Of a stretch of 64,000 bases of DNA, positions 55,268-63,346 are shown in pieces. Position 1 is the stretch's first letter. Each line of letters begins with the position of its first letter. The stretch comes from UBA1732 sp045114455 (GTDB lineage Bacteria > Verrucomicrobiota > Lentisphaeria > Victivallales > UBA1829), in the NCBI GenBank assembly GCA_045114455.1, contig JBGUKN010000033.1, positions 12,716 to 76,715 on the forward strand. Direction: 5' to 3'. Under the pieces are notes generated by a model. The model did no database searches. It saw only the letters and a list, made by a program, of their open reading frames with translations, and was not told where the DNA came from. The position numbers were made by a program, and so were the translations under genes.

Positions 55268-56050
55268 ATGAAGCAGTACGAAATCACGGTCCATGAGTTC
55301 GGGAAACAGAATCCCGACGTCGTTGTCATGTTTCATCCGCTCGGCGTGTGGTGGGATGTCTTCGACCGCGTGATCCCGATCCTGGAACGCCGTTTCCACC
55401 TCGTGATACCCGCCGTTCCGGGGCTTGACCCCGACCAGCCGGATCTGACGTTCACCAGCATTGAGATAATCGAAGAACAGATCGAGACCTGGCTGATCAG
55501 GCACGGCCACCAACATGTCGCCTGCCTGTACGGATGCTCCATGGGCGGAGCACTGGCGATTCGCATGCTTGCGCGAGGCGTCATTGCCCCAAAATGCGCT
55601 GTCATTGACGCCGGGATCACGCCGTATCGGATGCCGAAGGCGTTTACCTACCTGATCGGAGCACGCGACTGGTGCGCCGTCGAGTTTGCGAAACACGTCG
55701 GCGTGCGGATGCTGAATGCCTTCACGGATACGTCGAAGTTCACACGGGACGATCTGCTGTATGTGAAGAAAGTCCTGTCCGGCATGAGCTCGAAGACGAT
55801 CTGGCGGGCGTTCTATTCCACGAACAACTATTCCATGCCCGAATCCGTTTCCCGTCCGCCGTGCCCCGTCCAATACTGGTACGGCGAGGCGGAACGCTCC
55901 GCCCGCAAGTGGGACATCGCGTACATGAAAAAGGTTTTCCCCGATACGGTCTTCGTGGAGAACAAGGGGCAGGACCATGCGGAATTCTTCACGCTCCACC
56001 CGGAAGCGTTTTGCAAACAGCTTGAAATGTTCATCCGAGTATCAGGATAA
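55268..56050 (+). CDS. Alpha/beta hydrolase
   Basis: 260 residues. The nucleophile elbow is GCSMGG with Ser91; the oxyanion region HPLGVWWDVFDRV precedes it. GQDHAEFF near 240 supplies the catalytic His. The Asp is probably in the segment before it. No signal peptide. It starts 24 bp after the ICMT-like gene, so the two may act on the same lipid or ester. Substrate unknown. Confidence 0.8.
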   Translation: MKQYEITVHEFGKQNPDVVVMFHPLGVWWDVFDRVIPILERRFHLVIPAVPGLDPDQPDLTFTSIEIIEEQIETWLIRHGHQHVACLYGCSMGGALAIRMLARGVIAPKCAVIDAGITPYRMPKAFTYLIGARDWCAVEFAKHVGVRMLNAFTDTSKFTRDDLLYVKKVLSGMSSKTIWRAFYSTNNYSMPESVSRPPCPVQYWYGEAERSARKWDIAYMKKVFPDTVFVENKGQDHAEFFTLHPEAFCKQLEMFIRVSG

Positions 56051-56148
56051 CCCCAGCTCCCCGGAACACACAAAGAGCGGAAAGCCGCCGCAAATGGTCC
56101 ACTGCATAACCATGCGGAGCTTCCCGCCCGAAATGTTAGGCTGGAGAA

Positions 56149-56643
56149 TCAGCCGAGGTGCGCTTTCAGCTTTTCGACCCATGCCCCGATGCGGGACGAG
56201 GTCTTTTCCGATTCGTTGTTGTCGTCCAGCGCGAGCCCGCAGAACATGCCGCCCTCGGCCGCCGCGGACGAGCTGTGCCCGTAGCCTTCAGCGGAGGTCT
56301 GGCCGATCAGGTTCGCGCCACGTCTTTTCGCTGTCTTGGCGAGGATGCCCATCGCGTCGCAGTAGGTGTCGGCGAATCCGCTCTGGTCGCCGAGCCCGAA
56401 GACCGCGACGAGTTTCCCGTTGAGGTCGGCATTTTCCAGCAGGCCGATCTTCACGGCCCAATCGTCCTGAAGTTCGCCAAGTCCCCATGTGGAACTGCCG
56501 AGGATCAGCAGATCGGCCTTGAAATCGTCCGCCGTCGCGTTCGCCACGTTAATCGCCTGGACGCCGAATGCAGCCGCGATTTCCGCAGCCGCGCTCTCTG
56601 TTGCGCCTGTTGTACTTCCGAAAATGACTTTTACGTTTGCCAT
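56149..56643 (-). CDS. fldA: Flavodoxin
   Basis: 164 residues, long-chain type. The phosphate loop GSTTGATE occupies 9-16. FMN-stacking regions are STWGLGELQDDW and FGLGDQSGFADTYCDAMG. Flavodoxin carries electrons at low potential in place of ferredoxin. The gene follows DUF3793 by 15 bp and shares its promoter and leader. Confidence 0.95.
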   Translation of the reverse strand: MANVKVIFGSTTGATESAAAEIAAAFGVQAINVANATADDFKADLLILGSSTWGLGELQDDWAVKIGLLENADLNGKLVAVFGLGDQSGFADTYCDAMGILAKTAKRRGANLIGQTSAEGYGHSSSAAAEGGMFCGLALDDNNESEKTSSRIGAWVEKLKAHLG

Positions 56644-56658
56644 GTTGCATGACTCCCT

Positions 56659-57279
56659 TTATTGAGTGATTGGGTTAATGGTGGATATGTGTTCCATAAA
56701 TGCCTGCGAGTTCCCGCAGACGTTCAAAATGCGTTCCGCCGCTGCCTCGACTCTGCTGTACAGCGACATCCGAGCGATGGACTCCCCCGCGTCGCCGTAA
56801 ACCGCCCAGCGGCCGTGTTCCACCGGAGTCCGGGGCAGATTCGCCATGAATCCTGCCACGTCCTTCGCCGGATAGCCGAGGAAGATGCCGACCTCGTGCG
56901 GCAGGCCGTTTCCCCGCCGGAAACGCCGTTGCAGTTCCCGGAGCATGGCGTCGCATCCCGCATCGGTCCGGTAGCCGCAGTGTGCGAGCAGAGCGCGGTT
57001 CTCCGGTTCGGAAAGCGTGCGCGCCATCGTTTCGGGGTGGTAGAAAAGCACCAGCGTGCTGTCGCGTTCGACAAGCAGCTCCAGATAGTCCAGCTCCAGG
57101 ATGTTCAGGATGTCGCGCCTGTGCAGACAGACCGGATCGCCGTTGTCGGTTTCCGCCGTGAAACACCGCCTGATGCGGAGCAGTTCGCCGGGCTTCACGC
57201 CACGTCGGACCGCCGCGGTCTTCAGCAGGAGAAAACGCAGGAGGCTTTTCCGATGAATGAAACAGGTTGTCGGTGCCAT
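56659..57279 (-). CDS. DUF3793 family protein
   Basis: 206 residues from ATG at 57279; the open frame extends upstream only through the structured leader. The block EVGIFLGYPAKDVAGFMAN is the DUF3793 signature. The N-terminus is basic (HRKSLLRFLLLKTAAVRRG). DUF3793 genes often neighbour flavodoxin in anaerobes, as here, and are thought to be linked to iron or flavin status; the biochemistry is unknown. Confidence 0.8.
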   Translation of the reverse strand: MAPTTCFIHRKSLLRFLLLKTAAVRRGVKPGELLRIRRCFTAETDNGDPVCLHRRDILNILELDYLELLVERDSTLVLFYHPETMARTLSEPENRALLAHCGYRTDAGCDAMLRELQRRFRRGNGLPHEVGIFLGYPAKDVAGFMANLPRTPVEHGRWAVYGDAGESIARMSLYSRVEAAAERILNVCGNSQAFMEHISTINPITQ

Positions 57280-57342
57280 AACTTTGTTTTGCCTAACTCT
57301 TGAAAAACGCCGAATCCATCCGGTCGGCACATGATACGGGTG

Positions 57343-57546
57343 AAAAAAGACAAGTCCCGGAACCATCCTGCAAATCCGGTTGGAGGACCGGACCCGCACC
57401 TGCTTTACCCTACCCGGCATTTTCGTTCAAATTCTGCCGAAACAGAACTCAAACGGAGCGCCGGACCCTTTTTCACATTCTCCCATTTTGGACAGCGGCA
57501 CACCTGCACCAGTACGCCGTGAATGGTTCCGGGACTTTTGCGTCAT
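57343..57546 (-). ncRNA. Structured leader closed by a 15-bp helix, riboswitch or attenuator candidate
   Basis: From the expected start near 57546 the minus-strand transcript opens with AAGTCCCGGAACCAT (57523-57537). This pairs perfectly with ATGGTTCCGGGACTT (57352-57366), followed by TGTCTTTTTT. Inside lie a 12-bp stem with three G-U pairs (57425-57436 with 57443-57454), enclosed by CCGGC/GCCGG (57460-57464 with 57414-57418), and a hairpin TCCGGT/ACCGGA (57375-57392). A multi-branched RNA of about 200 nt ends in a terminator-like run, 60 bp before the DUF3793 start. I matched no known riboswitch class. Confidence 0.7.
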
Positions 57547-57552
57547 GGTAAT

Positions 57553-57596
57553 ACTATATCATGCCTTTTTTGAGATGTCAAGTTAGTTTAAACTAA
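57553..57596 (-). promoter_or_regulatory. DUF3793-flavodoxin promoter with adjacent palindromic operator
   Basis: Minus strand: -35 TTGACA (57576-57581), 17-bp spacer, -10 TATAGT (57553-57558). A perfect 14-bp palindrome TTAGTTTAAACTAA (57583-57596) abuts the -35, a likely regulator site. Confidence 0.75.
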
Positions 57597-57655
57597 TTTT
57601 TTGAATTTTTCTGAAAACGAGTTCCGTCTACTGTCACGATGTCGGGTTGATACAA

Positions 57656-57718
57656 CCAAATGCAGTCAGCCCCGGAACCATCGTCGGCTTCGGGGGCTGA
57701 CGTTCATCTCGCATTTGG
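57656..57718. repeat. Nested inverted repeat, copy of a covarying hairpin
   Basis: CCAAATGC (57656-57663) mirrors GCATTTGG (57711-57718). Inside, GTCAGCCCC pairs with GGGGCTGAC. A related hairpin with the same CCAAATGCA lead is at 62506-62557. Confidence 0.55.
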
Positions 57719-57730
57719 AAATGAAAAATG

Positions 57731-57760
57731 AAAAAAGGCCAAATCCTTGAGGAGATGGCC
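57731..57760 (-). terminator. Terminator of the Gly-rich protein gene
   Basis: Minus strand: TGGCC and GGCCA pair across a 14-nt loop, followed by six T residues. Loop and arms resemble the terminator at 59323-59350. Confidence 0.7.
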
Positions 57761-57787
57761 ATGGAAGAATCATTCGTTACTCAGAAT

Positions 57788-59086
57788 TCAGAAACCGAAG
57801 GCTCCCTGCGGTCCAAAGCCGCCGAACCCACCGAAGTCGCTCCGAGGAGCAAATCCGCCGAAGTCGGCATCGAAGCCGCCGCGAGGAGCGGCGCCGCGTT
57901 CGCGGTTCTGGTGTCTGCCTTCGCGTCTGCCTTCGCGTCTGCCACGGGGCTGTCTGTCTTGGATCGTGGCTTTCGGCGTGCCGAAACCAGCCTGCGGTGC
58001 CGGAACGATACCGGGACCGGCAAAGCCGTTCTGAGGAACAGGAGCAGGACCTGCGCCGATTCCCGCCTGTGGAACGGGAGCTGCGCCGGGGTCGAAACCA
58101 CTGAAGTCAGCCAGGGGAGCAGGGGCCGGGCCAATCTGCGGTGTAGGAGCTGCGCCGAGGCCGAAGCCAGCTTGGGGAGCCGGAGCAGGACCAACAGCGG
58201 GAGCGTTGCCAAACCCGCCGAACCCGCCGAACCCGCCGAAACCTCCGAAATCGCCGAACCCGCCGGCGGGAGCACTCCCGAAGCCACCGGTCGGTGCCGG
58301 AGCAACGCTGATACCGAAGCCCCCCTGCGGAGCAGAAGCGAAGCCGAGGCCGAAGCCAGCCTGCGGAACAGGAGCTGCGCCGGGGCCGAAACCACCGGTC
58401 GGAGCCGGAACAGCACCAGGTCCGAAACCTGCCTGAGGACCAAACTGAGGCGCGGGTCCACCGAAACCACCGAAGCCGCCGAAATCACCAGTCGGAGCCG
58501 GAGCAACGCTGATACCGAAGCCCCCCTGAGGAGCAGGAGCGGAGCCAATAGCTGGAGCGCCAAAGCCTAACTGCGGAGTCTGAGCGATGCCGGGAGCGCC
58601 GAAACCAGTGGAAGGAACAGGCGCTGCACCGAAACCGATGCCAGTCTGCGGAGCCGGAGCGGGGCCGACAGCGGGAGCATTGCCAAACCCGCCGAAACCT
58701 CCGAAATCGCCGAAGCCGCCAGCGGGAGCGCCCCCGAAGCTACCGGTCGGAGCCGGAGCAGCGCCAATGCCGCCGAAGCCTCCGGCAGGAGTTGTTCCGG
58801 GTGTTGTGAAACCGCCAAAGCCGAAGCCGTTAGCGGGGACAGGACCGGCAGCTGGTGCGCCGCCGCCGAAACCGCCAAAGCCGAAGCCGCCGAAGTCAGC
58901 GCCAGGTGCAGTCATGCCGGGTCCATTGAAGACTCCGGCAGGAGCGGGAGCGGTTCCCGGTCCCATACCGGGACCGCCAAAACCGCCTGCGCCGAGCCCC
59001 ATTCCTCCGCCAAAGCCTTGTGCGTAGGTGTTGACGGACACGATTCCAGCAAGTGCGAGGACGATGAGTGTAGTCATTTTCTTCAT
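57788..59086 (-). CDS. Exported Gly/Pro/Ala/Phe-rich repeat protein
   Basis: 432 residues. Signal peptide 1-22 (MKKMTTLIVLALAGIVSVNT, then YAQ). The rest is low complexity: short units such as PAPTGGFGG, PAPQAGFG and GDFGGFGGFG repeat over 400 residues, with almost no charged residues until RRGRREGRREGRHQNRE near 390. It has no enzyme features. AAGGAG precedes the start. A structural or aggregating secreted protein is likely; it shares GFGG units with the two genes that follow upstream. Confidence 0.75.
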   Translation of the reverse strand: MKKMTTLIVLALAGIVSVNTYAQGFGGGMGLGAGGFGGPGMGPGTAPAPAGVFNGPGMTAPGADFGGFGFGGFGGGAPAAGPVPANGFGFGGFTTPGTTPAGGFGGIGAAPAPTGSFGGAPAGGFGDFGGFGGFGNAPAVGPAPAPQTGIGFGAAPVPSTGFGAPGIAQTPQLGFGAPAIGSAPAPQGGFGISVAPAPTGDFGGFGGFGGPAPQFGPQAGFGPGAVPAPTGGFGPGAAPVPQAGFGLGFASAPQGGFGISVAPAPTGGFGSAPAGGFGDFGGFGGFGGFGGFGNAPAVGPAPAPQAGFGLGAAPTPQIGPAPAPLADFSGFDPGAAPVPQAGIGAGPAPVPQNGFAGPGIVPAPQAGFGTPKATIQDRQPRGRREGRREGRHQNRERGAAPRGGFDADFGGFAPRSDFGGFGGFGPQGAFGF

Positions 59087-59322
59087 AGTCGTTCTCCTTA
59101 GTTATATGGGTTGTAGGATATTGGACAAGGGGTCCGCAAGTTGTTCCTACGGTGTCCGTTTACGATTCACAGCTGTGTTTTCACATCAATTAACGAATAG
59201 CAATATTTACATATTGTATTGTATGATTTCATTTTTTGTGTTTTTTTATTTGCATGTATTATAAAGAATTATTTATTCTATTCATAAACTCAAATCATGC
59301 AGAAATTCAGACAACAAAAAAA

Positions 59323-59350
59323 AGACCAGATCCAAAAGGAAATGGTCTTT
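59323..59350 (-). terminator. Terminator of the Gly/Met-rich protein gene
   Basis: Minus strand: AAAGACCA pairs with TGGTCTTT (59331-59350), followed by eight T residues (59323-59330). Confidence 0.85.
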
Positions 59351-59373
59351 GAAAAAATAGTTCAATATTAAGC

Positions 59374-59796
59374 TCAGAATCCGCAAAGGACGCCCATGCC
59401 GCCGAATCCCCCCATCATCGGATAACCGCTGAAACCGCCCATGTCACCAAAGCCGCCCATGCCATTGAACCCCACCATGATCGGGTAACAGCCGCCACTC
59501 ATGCTGTCCATGCCGAATCCGCCACCATAAATGTCAAAGCTCATTTCGGGCATGCAGGCAAAATCATTTCCCGGTATTTGGAAATCGGCGATGGAGTTGC
59601 TGTCGGCATTCTCCTCTTCCCGCAGAAGAGATTCGAGCATGTCGGCAAGCAAATCCATTTCCGCAAGATCGACAAGCATATCCAGTTCTGCAGAACTTTT
59701 TCCTGTGTCCTTATGTGCATCTTTCTGAGCCCAGATTGTTGCCGCTGTCATGGAGACCGCAAGTGCGCAGGTGAGAATCCATTTTGTTGTTTTCAT
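59374..59796 (-). CDS. Exported protein with acidic N-half and Gly/Met/Phe-rich C-half
   Basis: 140 residues. Signal peptide 1-23 (ends IWAQ). Residues 30-75 are acidic and helical (LDMLVDLAEMDLLADMLESL). From about 88 the protein is GGGFGMDSMSGG, GFNGMGGFGDMGGFSG, with two cysteines near the ends of this part. It stands 59 bp downstream of the GspC-like gene on the same strand, probably co-transcribed. Confidence 0.7.
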   Translation of the reverse strand: MKTTKWILTCALAVSMTAATIWAQKDAHKDTGKSSAELDMLVDLAEMDLLADMLESLLREEENADSNSIADFQIPGNDFACMPEMSFDIYGGGFGMDSMSGGCYPIMVGFNGMGGFGDMGGFSGYPMMGGFGGMGVLCGF

Positions 59797-59855
59797 TTTC
59801 TTCTCCTTTTATCGCTGGAGTTGAGGTTGAAATGTTGTATTGTCAAATCGTAAAA

Positions 59856-61004
59856 TCAGAAACCGCCGAATCCGCCGCCCCCGAAGCCCCCCATGCCGCC
59901 AGCTCCTCCTCCGAAACCGCCCATGCCTCCAGCGCCACCAAATCCCCCCATGCCACCGCCGAAGTCCATGCCTCCTCCAAATCCGCCCATACCTCCACCG
60001 AAGTCCATGCCTCCTCCAAATCCGCCCATACCTCCGCCGAAGTCCATGCCCCCGAAACCTCCCATGCCGAAGCCCATATCTCCAAAGCCCCCCATGCCAA
60101 AGCCTCCCATGCCGAAGCCTCCCATGCCGAAGCCTCCCATGCCAAAAGCCCCATTGGCCGCATTGGCGGATGTGCCCTGCATCGTGAGCTCGAGTCGTTC
60201 CTGATTGCGGGTGAGCGTGGCGGTCGAGGGAGTCACAGCCGCGAGCGTGTAACCGTTCGGGAGCGTTTCGCCTACGCGGAAATACTGCTTGTTGGAGTTG
60301 GAAGCGGTCGCTGCCGTGATGCCGTCTATGGGAAGCCCGTCACGCCCTAAAACCCGCTGTTGATTCTGGTTCTGAAGGAGCGCGATCTGCTCGTTGGCGC
60401 GGTTCAAACGCTGACGAAGCAATTCGGTCTGCTGAGGCGTGACGTCGGAGCTCATTTGCAGGGTTTGAAGCAGGGAAGACAGCTCGGCGCGATTCTCCAG
60501 CGCTTCCTGCATCTGCTGCTCCTGTGCGGACGCAAGCTCCTCGGCGCTGAGCGTGTTGTTATTGTTCCGGTTGTTATTGTTGCGTCCGGGCTGCTGCCAC
60601 ATGTTCATCATCTGCATGCCGCGCTGAAGGATGATCGCCCCCACGACTTTTCCGATGGTGAACGTGCCGACGAGCGTCATGTCGCCGCGATTGACCGGCA
60701 TGGCCATTGTTCTGGTATTGTTCGCAGTCGTCCTGGGAGCCCGTTCGGGATCGAAGATGTTCAGCGCCACGGTGGTCGCGACCTGATTTTCCGCAGACAT
60801 GGGCGCGCTGACAAATCCCCAGGGCTGCTGCCACGGCTGCTGCGCCTGCACGATAGGGGTCGGTTGCGGCGTCGATGCGCGGCGTTCCCTTGTTGTCGTC
60901 GTGGCGAGCTTCGCTTCGATCGAAGGTTCGTTCAACCATTCGTATGCGTTGAAGCACACGAAGGCAGCAAGGATCAAGTTGGCAAAAATCAGGACGTGTC
61001 TCAT
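59856..61004 (-). CDS. GspC-like protein with coiled-coil insert and Gly/Met/Phe tail
   Basis: 382 residues. An N-terminal membrane anchor (VLIFANLILAAFVCFNAYEW) is followed by NIFDPER, then TLVGTFTIGKVVGAIIL. This resembles the first half of the GspC/PulC homology region. An Asn/Gln-rich coiled-coil insert (about 145-225) follows. The second half, YFRVGETLPNGYTLAAVTPS and ATLTRNQERLELTM, completes the region. The last 95 residues repeat GMGGFGMGGFG and GGGMGGFGGGMDF. GspC links the inner-membrane type II secretion platform to the secretin; no other gsp genes are visible here. Confidence 0.65.
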   Translation of the reverse strand: MRHVLIFANLILAAFVCFNAYEWLNEPSIEAKLATTTTRERRASTPQPTPIVQAQQPWQQPWGFVSAPMSAENQVATTVALNIFDPERAPRTTANNTRTMAMPVNRGDMTLVGTFTIGKVVGAIILQRGMQMMNMWQQPGRNNNNRNNNNTLSAEELASAQEQQMQEALENRAELSSLLQTLQMSSDVTPQQTELLRQRLNRANEQIALLQNQNQQRVLGRDGLPIDGITAATASNSNKQYFRVGETLPNGYTLAAVTPSTATLTRNQERLELTMQGTSANAANGAFGMGGFGMGGFGMGGFGMGGFGDMGFGMGGFGGMDFGGGMGGFGGGMDFGGGMGGFGGGMDFGGGMGGFGGAGGMGGFGGGAGGMGGFGGGGFGGF

Positions 61005-61407
61005 TCCCGTTCTCCTTATTCATTGGCTGGGGGCCGCACGCTCCATTTTCGCGGGGGTGAGGCAGATGCGGAAACCGCTGCGGGGTGCTGTTTGCCGCGT
61101 TCTGCCGGGAGAAGGAGATTGCCGCCGGGATGATTGATAAAATAGTAATGTTCTCTAAATCATTTAACGTTTATCGTATGGGTTTTATTGCACACGGCTG
61201 GGAAAAATGGAAGACTTTTAGTTCGCTTTGAACAATATTCGGCATTTAAATGCTAAAAAAATGAAAAGGGGACGATGTTCATGCAGATACAAAAATTCCC
61301 GAATCTTTTTTCGTGTTTTCGGCTTGAAACCATCTCGCAGGGAAACTATATTAAAGCGGTCGACAAAACACCATATTGTATTTCACACACAAAAACAGGA
61401 GGTTTTC
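61005..61407. other. Intergenic region upstream of the flavodoxin-peroxidase gene
   Basis: Divergent gap. A plus-strand promoter lies at 61324-61352. No other feature is evident. Confidence 0.5.
61324..61352 (+). promoter_or_regulatory. Promoter of the flavodoxin-GPx fusion
   Basis: Plus strand: -35 TTGAAA (61324-61329), 17-bp spacer, -10 TATATT (61347-61352). Confidence 0.7.
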
Positions 61408-62469
61408 ATGTTATTCCGTGCCATGCTCGTCTTCGCGTTGTCCGCTTTTGCGGTCGTCAGCGCATCCGCCGCCGACGCGGTGAAAAAAGTCCCCGTCAAG
61501 TCCGCCCGCATCCTCGTCGCGTATTATTCCTGGAGCGAATCCGGCAACACGAAGTATTTCGCCGAACAGATTCGGAAGGCCACCGGCGGCAAGCTCGTCG
61601 AGATTAAGCCGAAGGACGCTTATCCGAAGGACTACAACGCCTGTCTCGCGCAGGCGCAGAAGGAGATTCAAAGCGGCATCCATCCCGAACTCGCGAACGA
61701 ACCCGTCGACTTCAAGCAGTACGACGTCATCTTCATCGGCTCCCCGAACTGGTTCGGCACGATCGCGCCCCCGGCGGCGAGTTTCCTGGCGTCCGCCGAC
61801 CTCACGGGCAAGACCGTGATCCCGTTCTTCACCTACGGAAGCGGCGGGATGCAGAACTGCGAACGCGACGCGAAAAAGCTGGCGGAAAAAGCCGCCGCCG
61901 TGCTTCCGGCCAAGGCGATCCGCGGCGCATCCGTCCGGGAGGCGGACAAGGAGATCGCCGAGTGGACCGGTTCCATGCTTGACGTCTCGAAAGATGCCGA
62001 GGCCGGATTCTACGGCTTCACGCTCACTTCGTGGGACGGCGGGGAAGTGAAGACCGCCGATTTCAAGGGCAAAGTCGTGCTCGTGGTGAACACTGCCACG
62101 CGCTGCGGCTTCACCCCGCAGTACACCCGCCTCGAAAAGCTCTACAAGGATTACCGCGACAAGGGGCTTGAGATCATCGACATCCCGTGCAACCAGTTCG
62201 GCGCGCAGGCGCCCGGCAGCGACGAGGAGATCCACACGTTCTGCACCTCCGGCTACAGCACCACGTTCCCGCAGATGACCAAGAGCGACGTGAACGGCGA
62301 CAAGCAGATCCCGCTGTACAAGTTCCTGAAGGCGCAGAAGGGCGCGGAAGGCGACATCCGCTGGAACTTCACGAAGTTCGTCATCGACCGCAAGGGCGAC
62401 GTCGTGAAGCGCTTCGAACCCGCGGGAAACATGGACGAGCTCGAATCTCTCATCAAATCCCTGCTGTGA
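61408..62469 (+). CDS. Exported flavodoxin - glutathione peroxidase fusion
   Basis: 353 residues from ATG at 61408, preceded by CAGGAGG. Signal peptide 1-22 (VVSASAAD). The flavodoxin_4-type domain at 33-190 has AYYSWSESGNTKYFAEQI (phosphate loop 41-48), GSPNWFGT and FTYGSGGM. The GPx domain at 200-353 has peroxidatic Cys233 in NTATRCGFTPQY, Gln263 in PCNQFG, and Trp319-Asn320. The flavodoxin could reduce the peroxidase in cis, replacing thioredoxin or glutathione outside the cytoplasm (inference). Confidence 0.88.
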   Translation: MLFRAMLVFALSAFAVVSASAADAVKKVPVKSARILVAYYSWSESGNTKYFAEQIRKATGGKLVEIKPKDAYPKDYNACLAQAQKEIQSGIHPELANEPVDFKQYDVIFIGSPNWFGTIAPPAASFLASADLTGKTVIPFFTYGSGGMQNCERDAKKLAEKAAAVLPAKAIRGASVREADKEIAEWTGSMLDVSKDAEAGFYGFTLTSWDGGEVKTADFKGKVVLVVNTATRCGFTPQYTRLEKLYKDYRDKGLEIIDIPCNQFGAQAPGSDEEIHTFCTSGYSTTFPQMTKSDVNGDKQIPLYKFLKAQKGAEGDIRWNFTKFVIDRKGDVVKRFEPAGNMDELESLIKSLL

Positions 62470-62505
62470 GGCAGTGATCCGGCAACAGAACCGACAATCT
62501 ATCCC

Positions 62506-62557
62506 CCAAATGCAATCATCCCCGGTCATTTCCGTCATGAAATGCTGCCGGGGATGA
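62506..62557 (+). repeat. Covarying hairpin after the flavodoxin-GPx gene
   Basis: CCAAATGCAA leads into TCATCCCCGG paired with CCGGGGATGA (10 bp), with an inner CATTTC/GAAATG. It differs from the copy at 57656-57718 by paired changes in the stem (T-A against G-C). No T-run follows. Confidence 0.55.
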
Positions 62558-62969
62558 CTTCGACAGCTGCTTTCGCAAAGACTATACGCATTTCGGATTC
62601 CGGTTTTGCATTGATTCAACGAATCGAGTCTTGCCCGCCAATACAGCAGGAGAGCCAGTTTTTTATAAGTTTGGCATCGATTGGCGTCCGTCAAGGATGT
62701 ATTACGCTCAATACCAGTCCTTTTATTTGCCCCAAACAATCTCATTCTTTTCTTAAAAAAAAGAGGGTTGATAAGGGCAGAGTGTACCTGACGGATTTGA
62801 TGTTGTTGCCCCAGTCTATGCCCGGCTGATTTCGTTTTTTAACATAAGCGTCTGGAAGAAACTCTTTCCGGCTCTTTCAAACGCATCTCATTGGTTCATC
62901 ACGATTGTTTCCTTTTTTGTCTGCTCCCCCTCGCAGAGCCCTTTTTTTTGGAAAAAAAGGGTTCTGCAC

Positions 62970-62997
62970 TTGTATTTTGTCCATGCCGGTGTATATT
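62970..62997 (+). promoter_or_regulatory. tRNA-Ala(CGC) promoter
   Basis: Plus strand: -35 TTGTAT (62970-62975), 16-bp spacer, -10 TATATT (62992-62997). Confidence 0.7.
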
Positions 62998-63016
62998 ATT
63001 TGATATGTTTTTTTGT

Positions 63017-63093
63017 GGGGCAGTAGCTCAGTTGGCTAGAGCGATACGTTCGCATCGTATAGGTCGTGGGTTCAACTCCCATCTGCTCCACCA
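63017..63093 (+). tRNA. tRNA-Ala (anticodon CGC), CCA encoded
   Basis: 77-nt cloverleaf. Acceptor stem GGGGCAG/CTGCTCC again carries the G3-U70 pair. The anticodon stem ATACG/CGTAT surrounds TTCGCAT, so the anticodon is CGC. T arm GTTCAACTC (A-A in place of G-A). CCA is encoded. With tRNA-Ala(GGC) at 41441 the window covers GCC and GCG codons. Confidence 0.95.
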
Positions 63094-63104
63094 TTTGATT
63101 TTCC

Positions 63105-63140
63105 GAGGGTCGAATCTCCAAGATTTCGGCCCTCTTTTAT
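63105..63140 (+). terminator. tRNA-Ala(CGC) terminator
   Basis: GAGGG and CGAA pair with TTCG and CCCTC (63105-63134), followed by a T-rich run. Confidence 0.8.
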
Positions 63141-63242
63141 TTTGTGGTTCTCTTACAAAATCAGCAGGTTGCGACAGTCGAAGATTCCCGTATGACGACA
63201 GAGAATTTTCGCTCAACCGGGTATGATCGAGCCGTTCAGGGG

Positions 63243-63305
63243 GCTCAAATTCTCTGTTTCTCCGCTATGTCTTTAACCGAGTCCAATTATTCAACCCGTT
63301 TTCGC
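63243..63305. repeat. Direct repeat copy 1 upstream of hsdM
   Basis: Begins GCTCAAATTCTCTGTTTC and ends near AGTCCAATTATTCAACCC. About 60 bp, repeated imperfectly 104 bp downstream. No gene lies in the gap 63094-63509. Confidence 0.65.
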
Positions 63306-63346
63306 CGAAAAGGTTGCGTATAGGCCTCGGCACTTGGCCTTGAAGA

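Larger units (their letters stand above)
62470..63016. other. Intergenic region before tRNA-Ala(CGC)
   Basis: It contains the hairpin at 62506-62557 and the tRNA promoter at 62970-62997. A plus frame at 62542-62829 has neither ribosome site nor protein-like composition. Nothing else is seen. Confidence 0.5.

Noticed and set aside
56077..56127. Bidirectional terminator between the hydrolase and flavodoxin genes
   Set aside because: An imperfect inverted repeat exists, but neither strand has a T run after it.
57343..57546. Cobalamin or molybdenum cofactor riboswitch in the DUF3793 leader
   Set aside because: Short stretches such as GGGAGAATGTGAAAA recall the cobalamin core, but the required core boxes and CCCGCAACTGT-like segment are absent, so no class is named.
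57721..58570. 280-codon plus frame opposite the Gly-rich gene
   Set aside because: Low-complexity shadow of the repeat protein on the other strand, beginning inside its terminator.
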